Assembly: GCA_018873245.2 (NCBI GenBank)
Contig: JAEMBT020000001.1
Coordinates: forward strand, 18,354,220 to 18,418,219
DNA length: 64,000 nucleotides
Source of the DNA: Archegozetes longisetosus
Taxonomy: Eukaryota > Arthropoda > Arachnida > Sarcoptiformes > Trhypochthoniidae
Reading direction: 5' to 3'
In this document: piece after piece, positions 25,701 through 38,690 of the stretch
How positions within the stretch are numbered: position 1 is the stretch's first letter
Layout of the letters: every line of letters starts with the position of its first letter
The notes under the pieces: model-generated
What the model was told of the DNA's origin: nothing
Seen by the model: the letters and a program-made list of their open reading frames with translations, nothing else
The model's database searches: none
Position numbers and translations under genes: made by a program

Positions 25701-28700
25701 CGACAAAATATTCAGGAGAAGCATATTTTGCTTTATCTGAATCACATTCTGCCAATGAATAAGTAGAACTAATCCATTTCGAAGATCTTATTCTATTCGA
25801 TGGTATGATTTGATTTAGTTTTTCTATAAGCGGTTCTTTGATTGAACTCATTAGAGGGCTGTGAAAAGCAATTCCACAGCTGTCCACTTTTCGTGCAAAC
25901 ACATTTTGATCATTCAATTCATCAACAAATGATTGAATCGCATTCTCATCTCCAGAAATAGTGACAGAATCTTCAGCATTATGACATGCAGCAAACACAT
26001 TGTGAGGACATCGTTGTTGTGCTTCAGTCCAAGTCATACCAATCGCAGCCATCATTCCTTTTGTCTTATTGTACTGTTCAATACATTTTCCCCTCCAAAA
26101 TGCTGTTCTAATAGTTTCCTCCTGAGTAAGACATCCATCAGCGTAGGCGCAAACCAATTCTCCAATTGAATGACCAACAATACCATCAGGTTTTATATCG
26201 AGCTGATTGAGTAAATCAACTAAAGCTATTTGTATGGCAGCGATCGTAATGAATGAATAGAGAGGCGATCGCATCACATTCTCATCATTTTCTGTCACAA
26301 GACTTAATAAATCAATGTCATAATCATTTAATACTTGAGCTGAAGCTCTGATAGAATTTGCAAAAATTTCAATATTCATCATTGTTTTTGCCATAGCCGG
26401 CCACTGACTTCCCATTCCAGTGAGAATAAACCAAATTTGCTTTTTATCTTTGGGTACTTTCTTCACTTCGACATCAGTTGATTGAAAGTTATTTTGATCT
26501 GAGTTTTCAATTATAGTGAATCCTCGATATCTCATACCTTTAAAACCTGAATCGAGTTTGAAGGGCGATGTTTTTGAGATATCATTTATGAGAGATAAAT
26601 AGTCTCGAGTTAATTTTTCAGGATTTCTCAAAAGAGAAGTAAATGTTTGGTTAAGTAGTTCTTCATTTCTACCACACATTTGAACCAAACGAGGAATTTG
26701 ATTAACAATTTGATGATTATCTATTGCAGGCTCTTTATCGTTATGTTTGACAATGACATGAACATTAACGCCACCAAATCCAAAACAATTTAAACATGCC
26801 AACTCTCCTTGAAACTGTGTATTTTTTATAACTGGTTTAATATTCCACTCACAAGACCTTCGATTCTTGAGTTTGGAACAGTCATGTGCATGTTTGCAGG
26901 AATGCACTTATTCTCAAAAGACAAAATCACTTTTGTCAAAGAGCACAGTCCAGAAGCTGCCTCTGCATGACCGATATTGGACTTAAGAGCACCGATCAGT
27001 AGTGGATCCTTTCGTCCTTCACAAAATTGAGAAAATAGTTTAAATTGAAAGAGGTGGTAATTGATTTAAGTTACAAACCTATGCACATGGATTCACAAAT
27101 GGCTCTCATTTCTGTCGGATCTCCAGCTTGAGTACCGGTGCAGTGCGCCTCACAATACTTAACATTCAATGGATCTATTCCTATCTCAGAATATGTATCT
27201 CTTATGAGATCCCTCTGGAACTCAAAAGATGGGTACGTAATGCCTAATTCTGTATAGCCATCACAATTAGTTTTAGTGTGGACAATAGTTGCGTAAATAC
27301 GCTTTGCTTCTGATTTCTTCTGTAAAATCATAACAACCAAAGCCTCTCCTTTGGCATAGCCATTAGCGTATTCGTCCAGACACTTGCATTGCCCATCAGG
27401 TGATATCATGTTCATGTGGTAAAAATACAGTTGAGTGGTAGCTCTTAAGCAAATATTAAGGCCCACGACAATGGCACGATCGCATTGATTGCTTCTCAAC
27501 GATACTATTGCCTCGTGGAGTGCGCTGAAACTCGACGCACACGCCGTGTCAATCAACTTTGATGGACCACTTAAATTGAATTTGTGGGCAACTATTTCAG
27601 CGAAAAATTGCTTATATCCAACTAATTTAGTGTGATCATGTGAGTACGCATTTACGAATTCATCGTAACAACTTCCAACAAATATACCCGTATTTGTGCC
27701 ACTCAATGAGTTTGGATCAATTCCTTTATTTAGTATTTTTAAAATTAATGATTTCAAAACTAAATTATATTTTCGTTATTATCTTATTCAAAAATCTTAA
27801 ATATTCTGATTGTTCTGAAATATTGAAGCGAGAACAGAAAAAATATTCTGAACAAGTAGAATACAATAGAATGCTGTCTCTTCAGTATATGAGACATCAT
27901 TCTACTACATCTTACAATTGAATTCCTACTTTTACTCCCTCTCACTGCTATCATAAGCCTTATCAGTTGATTAAATTAAAATTTAAAAGGTACTCTCCCT
28001 ACACTATCAACATCATTATAAGGAACTAAAGACTAAGTTTGTAATTAAAAGATAATACTTTAAACTTTTTAGTCTTAATGAAAATTTAGGAAAACTAACG
28101 CCAGACTGAAAATTAGAAACTCTATTCTCAATGAGCTTCAGAATGCTCTTCAATTTAATTAAACCTAGGACAACTAACTCACACGTTAATCATAAGTTTT
28201 CTGTTAATTTCATAGCTATAATTGAGTGATGGTATGCAGTAACTGCTGCCGGTTGTTCTTTCGTTATACAAATTAAAGGAATTAAAATACAACAAATATA
28301 AGAAATATTTTATTTCGTTAAACGATTTATTACGAAATAAAAACATATTTTAGACATAGTCCAATTTATAAACGAAATAAAAAAATACGGAGATTCTTAA
28401 AAATGATAATAAAATGTTGCTTAAAAGTATTGATTTACATACAGAAAATTATTTGAAAACACAACTCGAGTCACTTTTCGTATCTTTTAATGATAAATGG
28501 TTTCAAACTATTGACAGAAACTTCGATAAGTCAGTTTTGGGAAAGGATTATCTTTTCAATAAATGCATAATTTTTGATCCCTTTATGAAATCATCATTGA
28601 ATCAGTCATTTGAGATTCATACTCAGACTTTTTCTATATAATTAACGATAAAGAGTTAGGAATCGAAAGAGAATTCAATTAATATTTTTTAATGGACAAG

Positions 28701-30367
28701 CCAGATCGTAAAAATGTGAAAGTTATTAATTTTTGGTTATCAAATCAATTGCGTCTTCTGATTCTTAGTCAGATCGCTTGAAATCTTTCAATTGGTAGCT
28801 GTGATATCGAACGATCTTTCAGTGACTTTCTTAATATTCAGACAACAAAACGCAATTCATTAAGTGATAAAAGTATTGATATGTAGCCAACTTTGAATTA
28901 TAACAAAGATATTCAAATCGACTTTGTTAAATTAAATGAATAATAGTCATTTTTTAATAACGAATAAAACAAAATTTTCTGATATTTTCGTTAACGAATA
29001 GACAACAGACTCGTCAAGAGATTTATAAACCAAATGAAACATGCGACACTTTTGAAAATTTGAAACGAAATAACATTTGACTCTAGCAAAAGCTAGTAAT
29101 CTCTTGATCAGTATTGCACTTTTAAAAACCAAATGTATTGATACAACAACGCTTTCCGAAGGAATAAATTACTTATTGCTTAAGAATATTACTTAAACTC
29201 ATTCGATATATATTCAACTTTAGTTGTTTAGTTTAATTTGTTATTAATTTTATCATTTTTTCCCCAAAATTTGATGATTTGTTGCATTGAAACCTTTCTT
29301 TATTTAATAAACAATCTTTAATTTGGTTTAAAATATCTTATTTAATATATGTCGTGCTTTGTCTCTAATCCTAAATAGTGACAGATATGCAAAACTGATT
29401 AGGAGACGACTAGTTATTGCATACTATCACTCAATTGTAGGAAAATGTCTATAAACTCAAAACAATTATAACTGTATGGTTCTCTTCAAAATTCAATAGT
29501 TTATAAATCAAACGAATCAATTAGAAATACTTGAATTCTGGAAAAAGTGCCATCAAATTCAGAATAAAAAGAACTACTTTTAGACCTATTCAGGTATAAT
29601 ATCACTTTTATGCAATAAAGTAAGTACTTAGTTTCAACTTGATTTCAAAATAAAGTCATAGTAATGCATATATTTTAGTTTTGTTTGCCGACACATATGG
29701 CTTTTCAACAGTATTAGCATTTCTTATACATTCACGTGTTGTTTATATAATGTGTGTCTTAAGCATATTTAAACACAAAGGCTTTTTAGATAGAAACGAA
29801 AATAATTAAATGCTATTATATTGAGATGAATATGGAAATAAATTATACCTGCATCCCAAATAGCTTCATATGTAAGCTCTAACATAATTCTGATTTGAGA
29901 GTCCATATAAGTGGCCTCCCAATCGCTCACGCCAAAAAACTTAGCGTCAAACCGACTGATATCTTTCAATTTACCACTTCCTCTTGGTAAACCCAGAAAA
30001 TCTAAAAAAGTCATCAAACATAAGTTTTAAAATCTCTTATTTGGTATTTGAAGTAATGCCAACCGAAAGGCCATCGCTTCTCGTCCTCGACCACCATATC
30101 TATGTTATTGTATAGATTATAAGCGAATTCCTCAATATTTTCGGATTCTGCGAAAACCAATAGATAGAAAATTAATAGTTTTGATAATTTGGCATTTTTC
30201 AAAAGCTTTGATACCTGGATATCTTCCTGACATTCCAGATATAACAATGTCCTCATTCATAGCCCAACGAGGCATTTTTCTCGATCGTGTCATATTTTCA
30301 CTATCATTGATTGATCACTAGTCTTTTGTTGGTAACGATCACTTTCTTCTGCCTCACAACAAGACAT
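19759..30367 (-). CDS. FASN: fatty acid synthase, copy A (frame interrupted)
   Basis: Nine exons on the minus strand: 30367-30215, 30147-30064, 30001-29849, 27723-27079, 27016-25315, 24834-22650, 22581-22032, 21967-19926 and 19872-19759. Cytosolic type I FAS, which makes palmitate from malonyl-CoA and NADPH. Domains in order: ketosynthase ([22 protein letters not shown]), acyltransferase (GHSIGE), dehydratase (DHCVDGR, PATGY), inactive methyltransferase region, enoylreductase (GSGGVGQAA), ketoreductase ([16 protein letters not shown]), acyl carrier (LGMDSLM) and thioesterase (GYSYGG, GDHKTF). Frame slips needing one extra base lie near 30314, 26845, 23980, 23290 and 22781; about 53 bp are missing near 22390, removing an ER stretch that copy C still has. 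The 2-kb ketoreductase-ACP-TE exon is intact. Either a pseudogene or, for the single-base slips, assembly error. An in-frame ATG at 30293 could bypass the first slip. Confidence 0.93.
24835..25314 (-). other. FAS-A intron 5, no content recognised
   Basis: A 480-bp AT-rich intron between the acyltransferase and dehydratase exons. The donor is GTAACT after GTTCAG and the acceptor is TTTAG before GACAAATGG on the minus strand. I see no repeat or frame in it. Confidence 0.6.
28414..28945 (+). pseudogene. decayed hAT transposase fragment in FAS-A intron 3
   Basis: A 75-residue frame (28414-28641) is followed, after stops, by a stretch at about 28720-28945 that carries the hAT C-terminal dimerisation signature: [14 protein letters not shown], then [10 protein letters not shown], then [10 protein letters not shown]. 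The hAT family uses this region (zERSFS...kRn.L) for dimerisation. Several stops and shifts; only the C-terminal third remains. It sits in the 2.1-kb intron between FAS-A exons 3 and 4, antisense to FAS-A. Confidence 0.75.
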
Positions 30368-32232
30368 ATTTTCAAATACTACACAAGTCTCTTCTCAATA
30401 GTGTCTAATATATTAGAAAATTTATTTTGTAAAAAGTTTTTGTTTTCATCAGTTAGTTGTTAGACATTCAGGTTTCAAATTCTTATAATATGAAGAGATT
30501 TTTTCTATAAGTCTCTATTTATTAGCACTATATTACAGTAAATATTACTGTACTGTCGAGAAATAAAGTCCTTCTATCAGTTAATCAAAAAAGAATCTTT
30601 TCTTTATTAAATTTGATAAGAAAAAAACTGAGCATGCAAACCTTATCTTTCATTATGTTGAAACATACTATACTTTAAAAATATTCAAATAAAAAAATAT
30701 AAGAAAATTGTCACAAATTCTTAGAAGAAATAAATCAAAAATATAATATCACTAATGTTTAGTATATGACCAAAAGACATCCATGAAAGATTGATCGCTT
30801 CGCGACATGCATTAGTCACATTTAATTTTATATTTAATAAAAGTTTTCAAAAAAGCTAATCCTTAATATCATCAGTTTGACCAAACCTTTGAGCCCATCT
30901 TTTAATAATTTTATAGTCTAAGGTTAAAGCGCGATATTTCTAAATTCCATACTTCATGTTAACATCATAATAATTTGATTGCGGTCAATTTCAGTGATTG
31001 GCCGACCAATAACTCGATGCAAATTATTAAAAATTGTATGTTTTGTTTTACCGTAATAACATGTGCTTTTTAGCAGAAATGTGCACATGTTTTACAGTAC
31101 TTTACAAAAAAAACTCTTTTCGTAATATTCAACTTTTACTCTTTTGATAAGACCGTCTCATATCAGATTAGATACAAGTTTGAAAATCTTAATTTCTTAC
31201 CAATTATTTTATGATAAGAAGGACTTTATTCCTCGAGTGTACTTATCAAAACTAGAGATAATCACATTTCAGTTCTCGATAGAAGTTAAAAAACACTTCA
31301 ATGTGTTAGTCTCTAATTCACATTTTTAGCAGAGCAGGCTTTTCAGCAACACAGAGCTATTTTACTTATTCACCAACTTTCCATATACACCTAAGCTCAA
31401 TTATTATTATTGGGTTGTCGAGGAATTAATATCCGATTCTTAAACCAATGAAAATAGTTTATTATTTTAAAAATAGAGAAGTTAATCATTAATATATTGA
31501 CCTTCATTATCTATTATAGCCTCCATCTTGTGACCAAATTTTCGATTCCTCTACTATTTTCTAGATAATAAGATTTGAATATAGCTCTCTCTTAATCGGA
31601 CATTAGTTCCTTGACAACCCAATGTTATGCGCAAGCTTTGAAAAAATATTCTGACAATCTTTCTTAAGTCTTATAAATATTTTTGATAAAAGTACAGATT
31701 GATTTAAACTACAAATAATTATTGCATTAAAAAATTTCAACTTCATCAATGGCTTACGAAATAGGCATAGAACTATGATTTCTGACAAAAGTGTGCTTCA
31801 TAAATATGAAATCTTCAAATTTTCGAAATCACTTATCATTATATGTAACCAAACAATTGGATCACAAAGTAGGAAAATTCACAAATATTTATTGATAAGA
31901 GTTTGAATTTTGTTGATATAAAGCTTTCAAAACAATTTGAAAGATGAATAAGATTTTCACCTTTATTAATTATAAAATCGTGTTATTAGAAACGCGAGTC
32001 AATAATTTCTAGTTTACTTAATCGATGTTAAGCGGAATTTAATAAAAATGTTTTACAGTAGATACCTGACTGAGTTAAAGTTCATATATCTGCTTACATA
32101 TATTTACATATATCTACTGACCAGATTTCATGTTTGTAACCAAATTTGAACAAACCTTTTATTAGCTTCATATAACAATAGTTTTTATTTTTGATTCTTT
32201 GTCTATTTTACTACAATCACACTGAAATCACT

Positions 32233-32282
32233 GATTTTTCATAAAATTTTTCATAAAATTTTTCATAAAATTTTTCATATGA
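32233..32282. repeat. 12-bp tandem repeat in the left arm
   Basis: Unit ATTTTTCATAAA present three times plus a variant copy. The matching place in the right arm (about 62428-62454, reversed) has one full unit plus the variant, so the arms differ by two units. Confidence 0.9.
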
Positions 32283-33533
32283 AATTTATTGTAATTATAT
32301 CATTGGTTTCAGTTAGAGTTCCAAATCGGAACTATTCATTATATATCCAGACTAATTATTTGATTGTTTGTAGCCAGTATCTTTAATACGACTTGAGATG
32401 TATAGACTTTGCTTCAAAATTAATCTTAATATTGTTTTAAAGCGTTGACTTCAATTTATAATTGATCTACAGTTCTTAATTAACATATTTTATGCCGAAA
32501 TCGTCCAATTAACTTTTTACCTTAATATTTAATCATTTTTCTTTATACAATGTTATGATTAATATTCCCAAATAAGTCTATAAATAAACTAATTAATTAC
32601 AGACTAGATCTGAATAACTCAAAAATACATATATACCTACTGCATAGAAACCCGAAAAAAAGTTTTCATTTGTAACTTCTAAAATTTTGATTCAAATTTA
32701 ATTATTTTTTGCTTACAAGTAAATTAAGTACTAAATTTCAATAAAATCAAGTTTTCATAATTTAATTGTGCGACCACAAGAATTAATAAACTTTTAAAGT
32801 TGTTTATGCATACTTTCTACCATATAAGCTATATATATGTCACAGAATGTTGTCAAATTTCTAAGATCTTATCTATCCATTCATTGATTTTTACATATTT
32901 TAGAGTCTCTGATTTATTTTTTATTATGTTTTTATGAAATTTTGACCTGAATCAAGCCCGAAAATATAATGAGCCGATCGATGATCATGTTCGAAATTTA
33001 CACGCGCTCCTTTTTAATTCTTCTTTGCGCCGTCTTTTTTGATCAAATTTTTATTTTGCTGTATTAATGGTTTAAAAAAGTATGTTTAGTCTTCGATGAA
33101 TCATTCTATGAATTTTCGCACCCAATTGTCTTAAGTGAAAGACTTGTAAACGGCAGAGCAATTCAATAGTTATTACGTTCACAGTTAATGTGCCATAATT
33201 CTACATATGGTTATGACACCAACATTTTTTAGATATCTAATGAAAGTGTGCGAAATTTTCTTTAAATCAATATATATCATGCTAGGTTCGGACTTTAATA
33301 ACAAATGATAATTTAACTTAAACTTTCAAAAGACTTTTCCGGATTTCTATGCAGTAAGCTATACTTTAGCTATTATTTACTACAAGAAATTAAATATTAT
33401 TTCTCTTTATAAAATAAGTAATGTTTTGTAGAGTATAAGCTCTTGGCCAATTTTAACATATCTAATTTTAAATAGCGAATTTTAGCTTCATTTTAAAGGC
33501 ATGCCTCATCAATATACATACTTATAATCTAAC

Positions 33534-33791
33534 AATGGAGGTTTGAAACCGATTGGTGGAAATACTAGTTAAAGTCTGTTGAAACTTCAAGATCAATGTA
33601 TTTTAAATGCTAGAATCGACAAATTAGCCACCAATCGGACTATGATCATAATTAAATTAACGATTGATTAGCTAATTAATTATGAAGCAATGCAAACTTC
33701 TTTGAAATTTTAAAGCAAAGTGATCATGCGCTTTATGGAGTTTAAACCGATTTTAACTAGTATTTCCACCAATCGGTTTCAAACCTCCATT
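33534..33791. mobile_element. MITE of 258 bp with perfect 38-bp terminal inverted repeats
   Basis: The left end begins AATGGAGGTTTGAAACCGAT and the last 38 bases are its exact reverse complement. The interior is non-coding. Perfect ends suggest recent activity. It lies inside a 930-bp segment that the right arm lacks. Confidence 0.93.
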
Positions 33792-36700
33792 TTAAGAAAA
33801 TTATAGAATCAGACTTGAGCAATTTATTTTATTCTTTTGTAATTTTTATTAATCATTTAAAGCTCGTGTAATAAGTCATTGAAAACAGGAACGGGCTCAT
33901 ATTTTTGTCTTCTAGGATATTGTTGACTATGAACATTCCGCCTCTACCACTGGCTGACAAATCACTCCAAAAAGCATTAAGAAATTGAGTTTTAAGATTG
34001 GCTCATAATGTTAAACAGTAAGACTACAATAAGAGACTCACCATTTAATACATGCCTTCTTTTTCTCACAACTCAAACAATTGCCAATATTTGGGTAAAT
34101 AAAGGGGTTTACTTCGAAACCTTTTGAATCATAATTTGAACAGTCCTCTGACAGATTTGTCACACTTGTTAAACATAATTTTTTTACTAATATCGATAGT
34201 TATTAATGTGTTTAATACTTTTGTGTTTCATAATATGAACGACAGTAATAACGAAATCATGTTTTACGAAATGATCGACAAATTATAACAATCAACGGAA
34301 ACTTCAAACCGTTTATTCTTTTAAACTTCAATACTGTTAAATTTTTGGTTTACTAAAATTATGAAATTTTATTCCATTTAAAACCGATTAGATTTAAATA
34401 TTAGACTTTGATTTGAAGACTGCCTTAATTGGGACATATGCAAATTTGAGCTCAGCCTAAATAATATGTATGATATTTTCATGAGAACAGAAGATTACTC
34501 AAGCAAAATTTACAGCTTTAGATTCAATTGAGATAAGACTAAGCAAATCTTCAATTATTTTGTGACAAAATTGAAATTTTAATTGTGTCAAAATTTTTAA
34601 TAACAATAAATTGGCAGATAGTTGACTATATCTGATAAATACTTTGAGGATATATTTCAAAACTGATTTATAAGATTACAAACCTATCAATTTTACAATA
34701 TTTTCTTGCAAACCTATAAATTTCATAATTATTTTTGCACTCATTATTGGTATAGAAATAATAAAAAATAGAAAAATAACGAGAAATTAACCAGAAAACC
34801 AGTTTCACTTAATGAGACTCTATTGGATGCTGTACTGGATAGTTGTTCATATCACGAATATAACAAGAAAACGAAGCAGACAAAATCTAGGTATACGATT
34901 AGAATATTATCTTATGGTTGACTTCATTTTTATTCAGAATCAACTTTTATAACAATGACGTAATTAGTTTAAAATAGCTGATCTTAAAATCTGCAAATCT
35001 AAGTTTAGTTTACAACTATATCTGGGTTCCTATCACTGATTTTTCAAACCAATTTTTTACAGATTTTAATCTAGTCCAGTTACGACAAACACCTTAAAAT
35101 ATTAGCTAAATTTCTCCTAATTATTAACCAATTAATAACAATTTAACTAAGTTTTGGTGGCAATTATTTTCAATAGTCTATAATTATTCGGTTTTAATGT
35201 TTCTCAAACATTTCCGAAATACTTTTGAAATTTATGCAAAAAATCATAATCTGGAAAAGTAAAATTAAAGCTAATTACCATCAAACTGACAGTTTGGATT
35301 AGACAATTTATTAGCTGCTTTAGTTGATCAAACTTTTGCCTCAAGTTTCGAAAAGTATTGATTCAGAAATGAAATATTAAATAACAGGAAATTTAGATCA
35401 ACGTTAGAATAAAGATATGAAAATCGCTATTCACTACAAAGTGTTGATTGTCATTTTAAAAGCCTTCTAATCAATTTACATTATTTAACTTATATATTAA
35501 CCTCGACTTTAAAACGTTCAAACTTTTGTTTGGCAACCAATAAGGATAATTTGAAATTTTGGTCAAAGTCTTATATAATGTTTGGTTTACATAATGAAAA
35601 CATGAATCAGTCAAAAGCAATATGAACCGAAAAGACAAAAATCGCGAATAAGCATAATATTAGTAGCTGAGAAGTTATTGTGTTATCCTAAGTTATCCTA
35701 CTAATACTCAGCTATTTAGTAGGAAATTACTTTAACGCCTATTACGCATAACTTGTTTGGTGATTGATTCGCAAATGCAGTTTTAACTAAATAGAGGTTA
35801 TCTTTTCAGATATATTATCGATATATATATAATATTGATATGTATTTATGTTTGATTATCAACTAGTAATTTAATAGCATTATGCTTGAGCTTAATACAA
35901 ATAACGCTTATTATTCAAAGCTTAATGTATATTATAAATATTAAAAAAATTTATGAAAATCTTACTTGAATTTAATGTTGATATGAGAACTTAATTCGTT
36001 GTCAACGCTACCAATGGCTTAATTAAAACGACAAATCAGATGACTGTTTAATTTAGATTGAAATCAAGTAGATTTATACTTCTAATTAAATTAGATTTTT
36101 AAAGAGATTTCTCAAAAATATCAGTAATCTTTAAGAAATGAATCTCGTCTGTAGACTATAAGAAATGAGTCTTAGATTTGAATCAACAGTGCTTTTAAAG
36201 ATTTAATCAAATTTTTTAAAAAAGAAAAAAATAGTGAAAATATTCGATAAACTTCCAAAAAAGTCCCAAAACATGAAAGCTTTAATGAGTGTTTGAAAGT
36301 GAGGAAAAACCTTTTGCATAGATCTAATGATTACAGAAAGAACCTTCATTTGATTAGTTTAGTTGAAATGACTTTTTACAAACAATCGGAAAAATGTCAT
36401 ACATTTGATTAATGTTGACAATGCTATTAGAATTATTTCGGTCACTAATTTATACGAACAAAACTACTTTATCGTTACAGGTAGCATTCACTTATTTGTC
36501 TCAAAACTACCTCATATTTTTTTATTTTTTATCAATCCTACTGAGTTTCACTGCTAATTATCTTTTAATTTAAATATTTAAAATATTTTAACGCTTCTCA
36601 ATTCGTTTCAAATAAACATTTCGTCAAAAGATTGGTTGATTTGATTGAAAAGTTTCACTTTTGTGACCTTTATTTCATCTTTTAATCTAAAATATTTAAC

Positions 36701-37071
36701 ATTTGTTGTAAATCTAAGTTTTATGAGTTAGCTCAATGACCACAATTACTGGAAAAGATTTGAGCCAAAAAGCAATTCTAACTTCAACTGAACAGGTGTT
36801 ATTTAGCGCTTAAATATGTTTAATGGTAGGAAAGTTGTTGAATTTGAGTATTTTAGTAATCTCGTTATAAGTTTTGAGATCAGTACAAGTTGAAAATGAT
36901 AGTAGAGCTTGAAGTGTAGATTAATTGACACAAATCTGAGGCCTATTGCATGAACAGGTTATTGGCATATATTATGCAATTTGATAAGAAGCTTATTCAT
37001 ACTTAGACTTCATATAATTGAATTTGATTATAACAAATTAACTCATACTTGACAAACTTAAGTGCTTTAGA

Positions 37072-37702
37072 CCTAGGCCGTGTAATTTTGGGGTTTAACC
37101 CGATTAAACCCACCGAAAAGAATATTTTGAAATGGGATTTAACCTGAAAACCCCGAATCAAATATACGTATTACATGAAACTTTAAATTCTAAGTTACAT
37201 ATTGAAATTACACATAAATTTGGTTTGAACCTAGATAAAGATGAACAAATAAAGGATGAATTTTCATGTCGTATCAGTGATAACTCATCACTTAATCAAC
37301 AACCTACACCTTTAAAATATTAGAAGTCTGTCGAAAGTTATATCTGTTGCTCTCCTTTTATGCAAAACAACTCTTATGTTTACCATCTGGTAGTTTAGAT
37401 GCTGAGAGATGATTCTGAAAGTTTAGAAATGTTCAAACAGATCATTGCTTATGATTAACTAATGAAAACCTAAATATGTACTCGATTTTACATCTCAATA
37501 GATATATAGAGGAACATGACAATTAGTATATAATTGGCACATATCAATTGATCTAATTTATGAACCACGAATTGAAAATCAATTTTCTGATTAAACCCGA
37601 TAAACTCCGAATTTAGTCAAATTTATTAAGCCCGATTGAACCAGTCCAAATTAGTATGAAAATTAAACCCAACAAGTAAAGGGCCTATTTAGACCTCTAT
37701 CA
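37072..37702. mobile_element. fold-back element C1 (ends rich in GGGTTTAACCCG)
   Basis: The left end near 37075 carries GGGGTTTAACCCGATTAAACC and the right end carries the inverted TTAAACCC plus AGGGCCTA near 37680. The same family occurs at 57619-58262 (C2), with AGGCCCTGTACTTTTCGGGT ends, and in part near 58990-59075. A 63-residue frame at 37132-37323 overlaps it; part of that frame (LHIEITHKFGLNLDKD) is also readable in the right arm, but I cannot assign it to a protein family. Confidence 0.7.
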
Positions 37703-38158
37703 TTCGCCTAATCTTCTAGAAAGAATTAACTTAATAGTTAATTAACTATTGCTTTCCAGTTCAAACTTTTCAATACTTACTGCTGGAAGTCAAGTTAAAC
37801 TCGACTTTATGTCCATTCAAACTAATTATAAGTTATTATGCTCTGATATTTAAAATATTCTTTGGTAAGATTCTTAATAATTTTAGATTAGTTCTAAAAC
37901 AATATTTTGATATATATAATCGATCAAATGGTTATAAATTTTATTTTGAAAATTGTATTTACAAATGTTTTGTTGCAAACGTAAAGCTTTATTCTCTGAA
38001 TATCAGTATGAAAAGTAAGGGAAAAGAGCAAATTGGTTGTTCGTCTTAGATATTATAAAAAAGTTATTTTAATAAATTAGTAAAATTTTAAGGTCGAAAT
38101 AATTAGATAGGTTGTAAGGACTAGTTCTAAGAGAATGAACAAAAATGTTTTTATTATT

Positions 38159-38442
38159 CAGGGGTACGTTTCTCAAAACAGTCATAAGACTAAGACTAGT
38201 CTTAATGCAAAATACAGTAAAAACTCTTTATAAGCAAGTTCTATATGAGCAAAATTTTGGTATTAGCAATGATTTTAGAATCAAAAATAACTTTTAAAGG
38301 CCAAGTAGTTTTCCATGTAAGCAAATTTTCGCTTTAAGCAATTTATTTTAAAAAGTTTTTAATTTGATTATAATGAGTTTTTACTGCATTTAGTATTAAG
38401 ACTAGTCTTAGCCTTATGACTGTTTTCAGAAACGCACCCCAG
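38159..38442. mobile_element. MITE of about 280 bp with 65-bp inverted ends
   Basis: Left end GGGGTACGTTTCTCAAAACA, followed by GTCATAAGACTAAGACTAG; the right end is its inverse (CTAGTCTTAGCCTTATGAC, TGTTTTCAGAAACGCACCCC). Inverted similarity continues through ACTCTTTATAA / AATGAGTTTTTACTG. Non-coding. Confidence 0.88.
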
Positions 38443-38690
38443 AATAATATATAAGGGATTGGGTATCCAGTCTATCATATCTTTAAAGATATTTAATTGA
38501 ACTAAGATTTGAACAAATGATTAGTGAATATATTCGCCCCCAGTCTGGTTGACCAGCACCCACTTCAGTGGGAGGCGTCCAATGCCAGTGGCGGAACCGT
38601 TCAGATTTATTTCATCTATAACTTCCTTATAAGCCATTTCAAGTTCATCCGGAGTATTGAATCTTTTATCTTTATTAGGTCACTTTATTC

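Larger units (their letters stand above)
30171..37320 (+). repeat. left arm of a large inverted duplication
   Basis: The reverse complement of this interval is found at 56866-64000. Anchors: FAS exon 1 at 30367-30215 matches 63803-63956; the region around 30700-30860 matches 63300-63470; 32930-33130 matches 61560-61770; 35700-35930 matches 60280-60560; 37190-37310 matches 56866-56980. The true arm continues leftwards at least to the window limit imposed on its partner. Left-only segments are at about 30862-31372, 33459-34387 and 34588-35177. Differences elsewhere look like a few percent by eye plus small indels. No gene other than FAS exons 1-2 is recognised inside; it is mainly FAS upstream DNA. 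Confidence 0.95.

Noticed and set aside
31144-31329. 61-residue frame in the left arm
   Set aside because: Lies in the segment the right arm lacks; no homology or splice signals.
37132-37323. 63-residue frame inside fold-back C1
   Set aside because: Part is shared with the right arm, which shows that the DNA is duplicated, not that the frame is selected; no family recognised.
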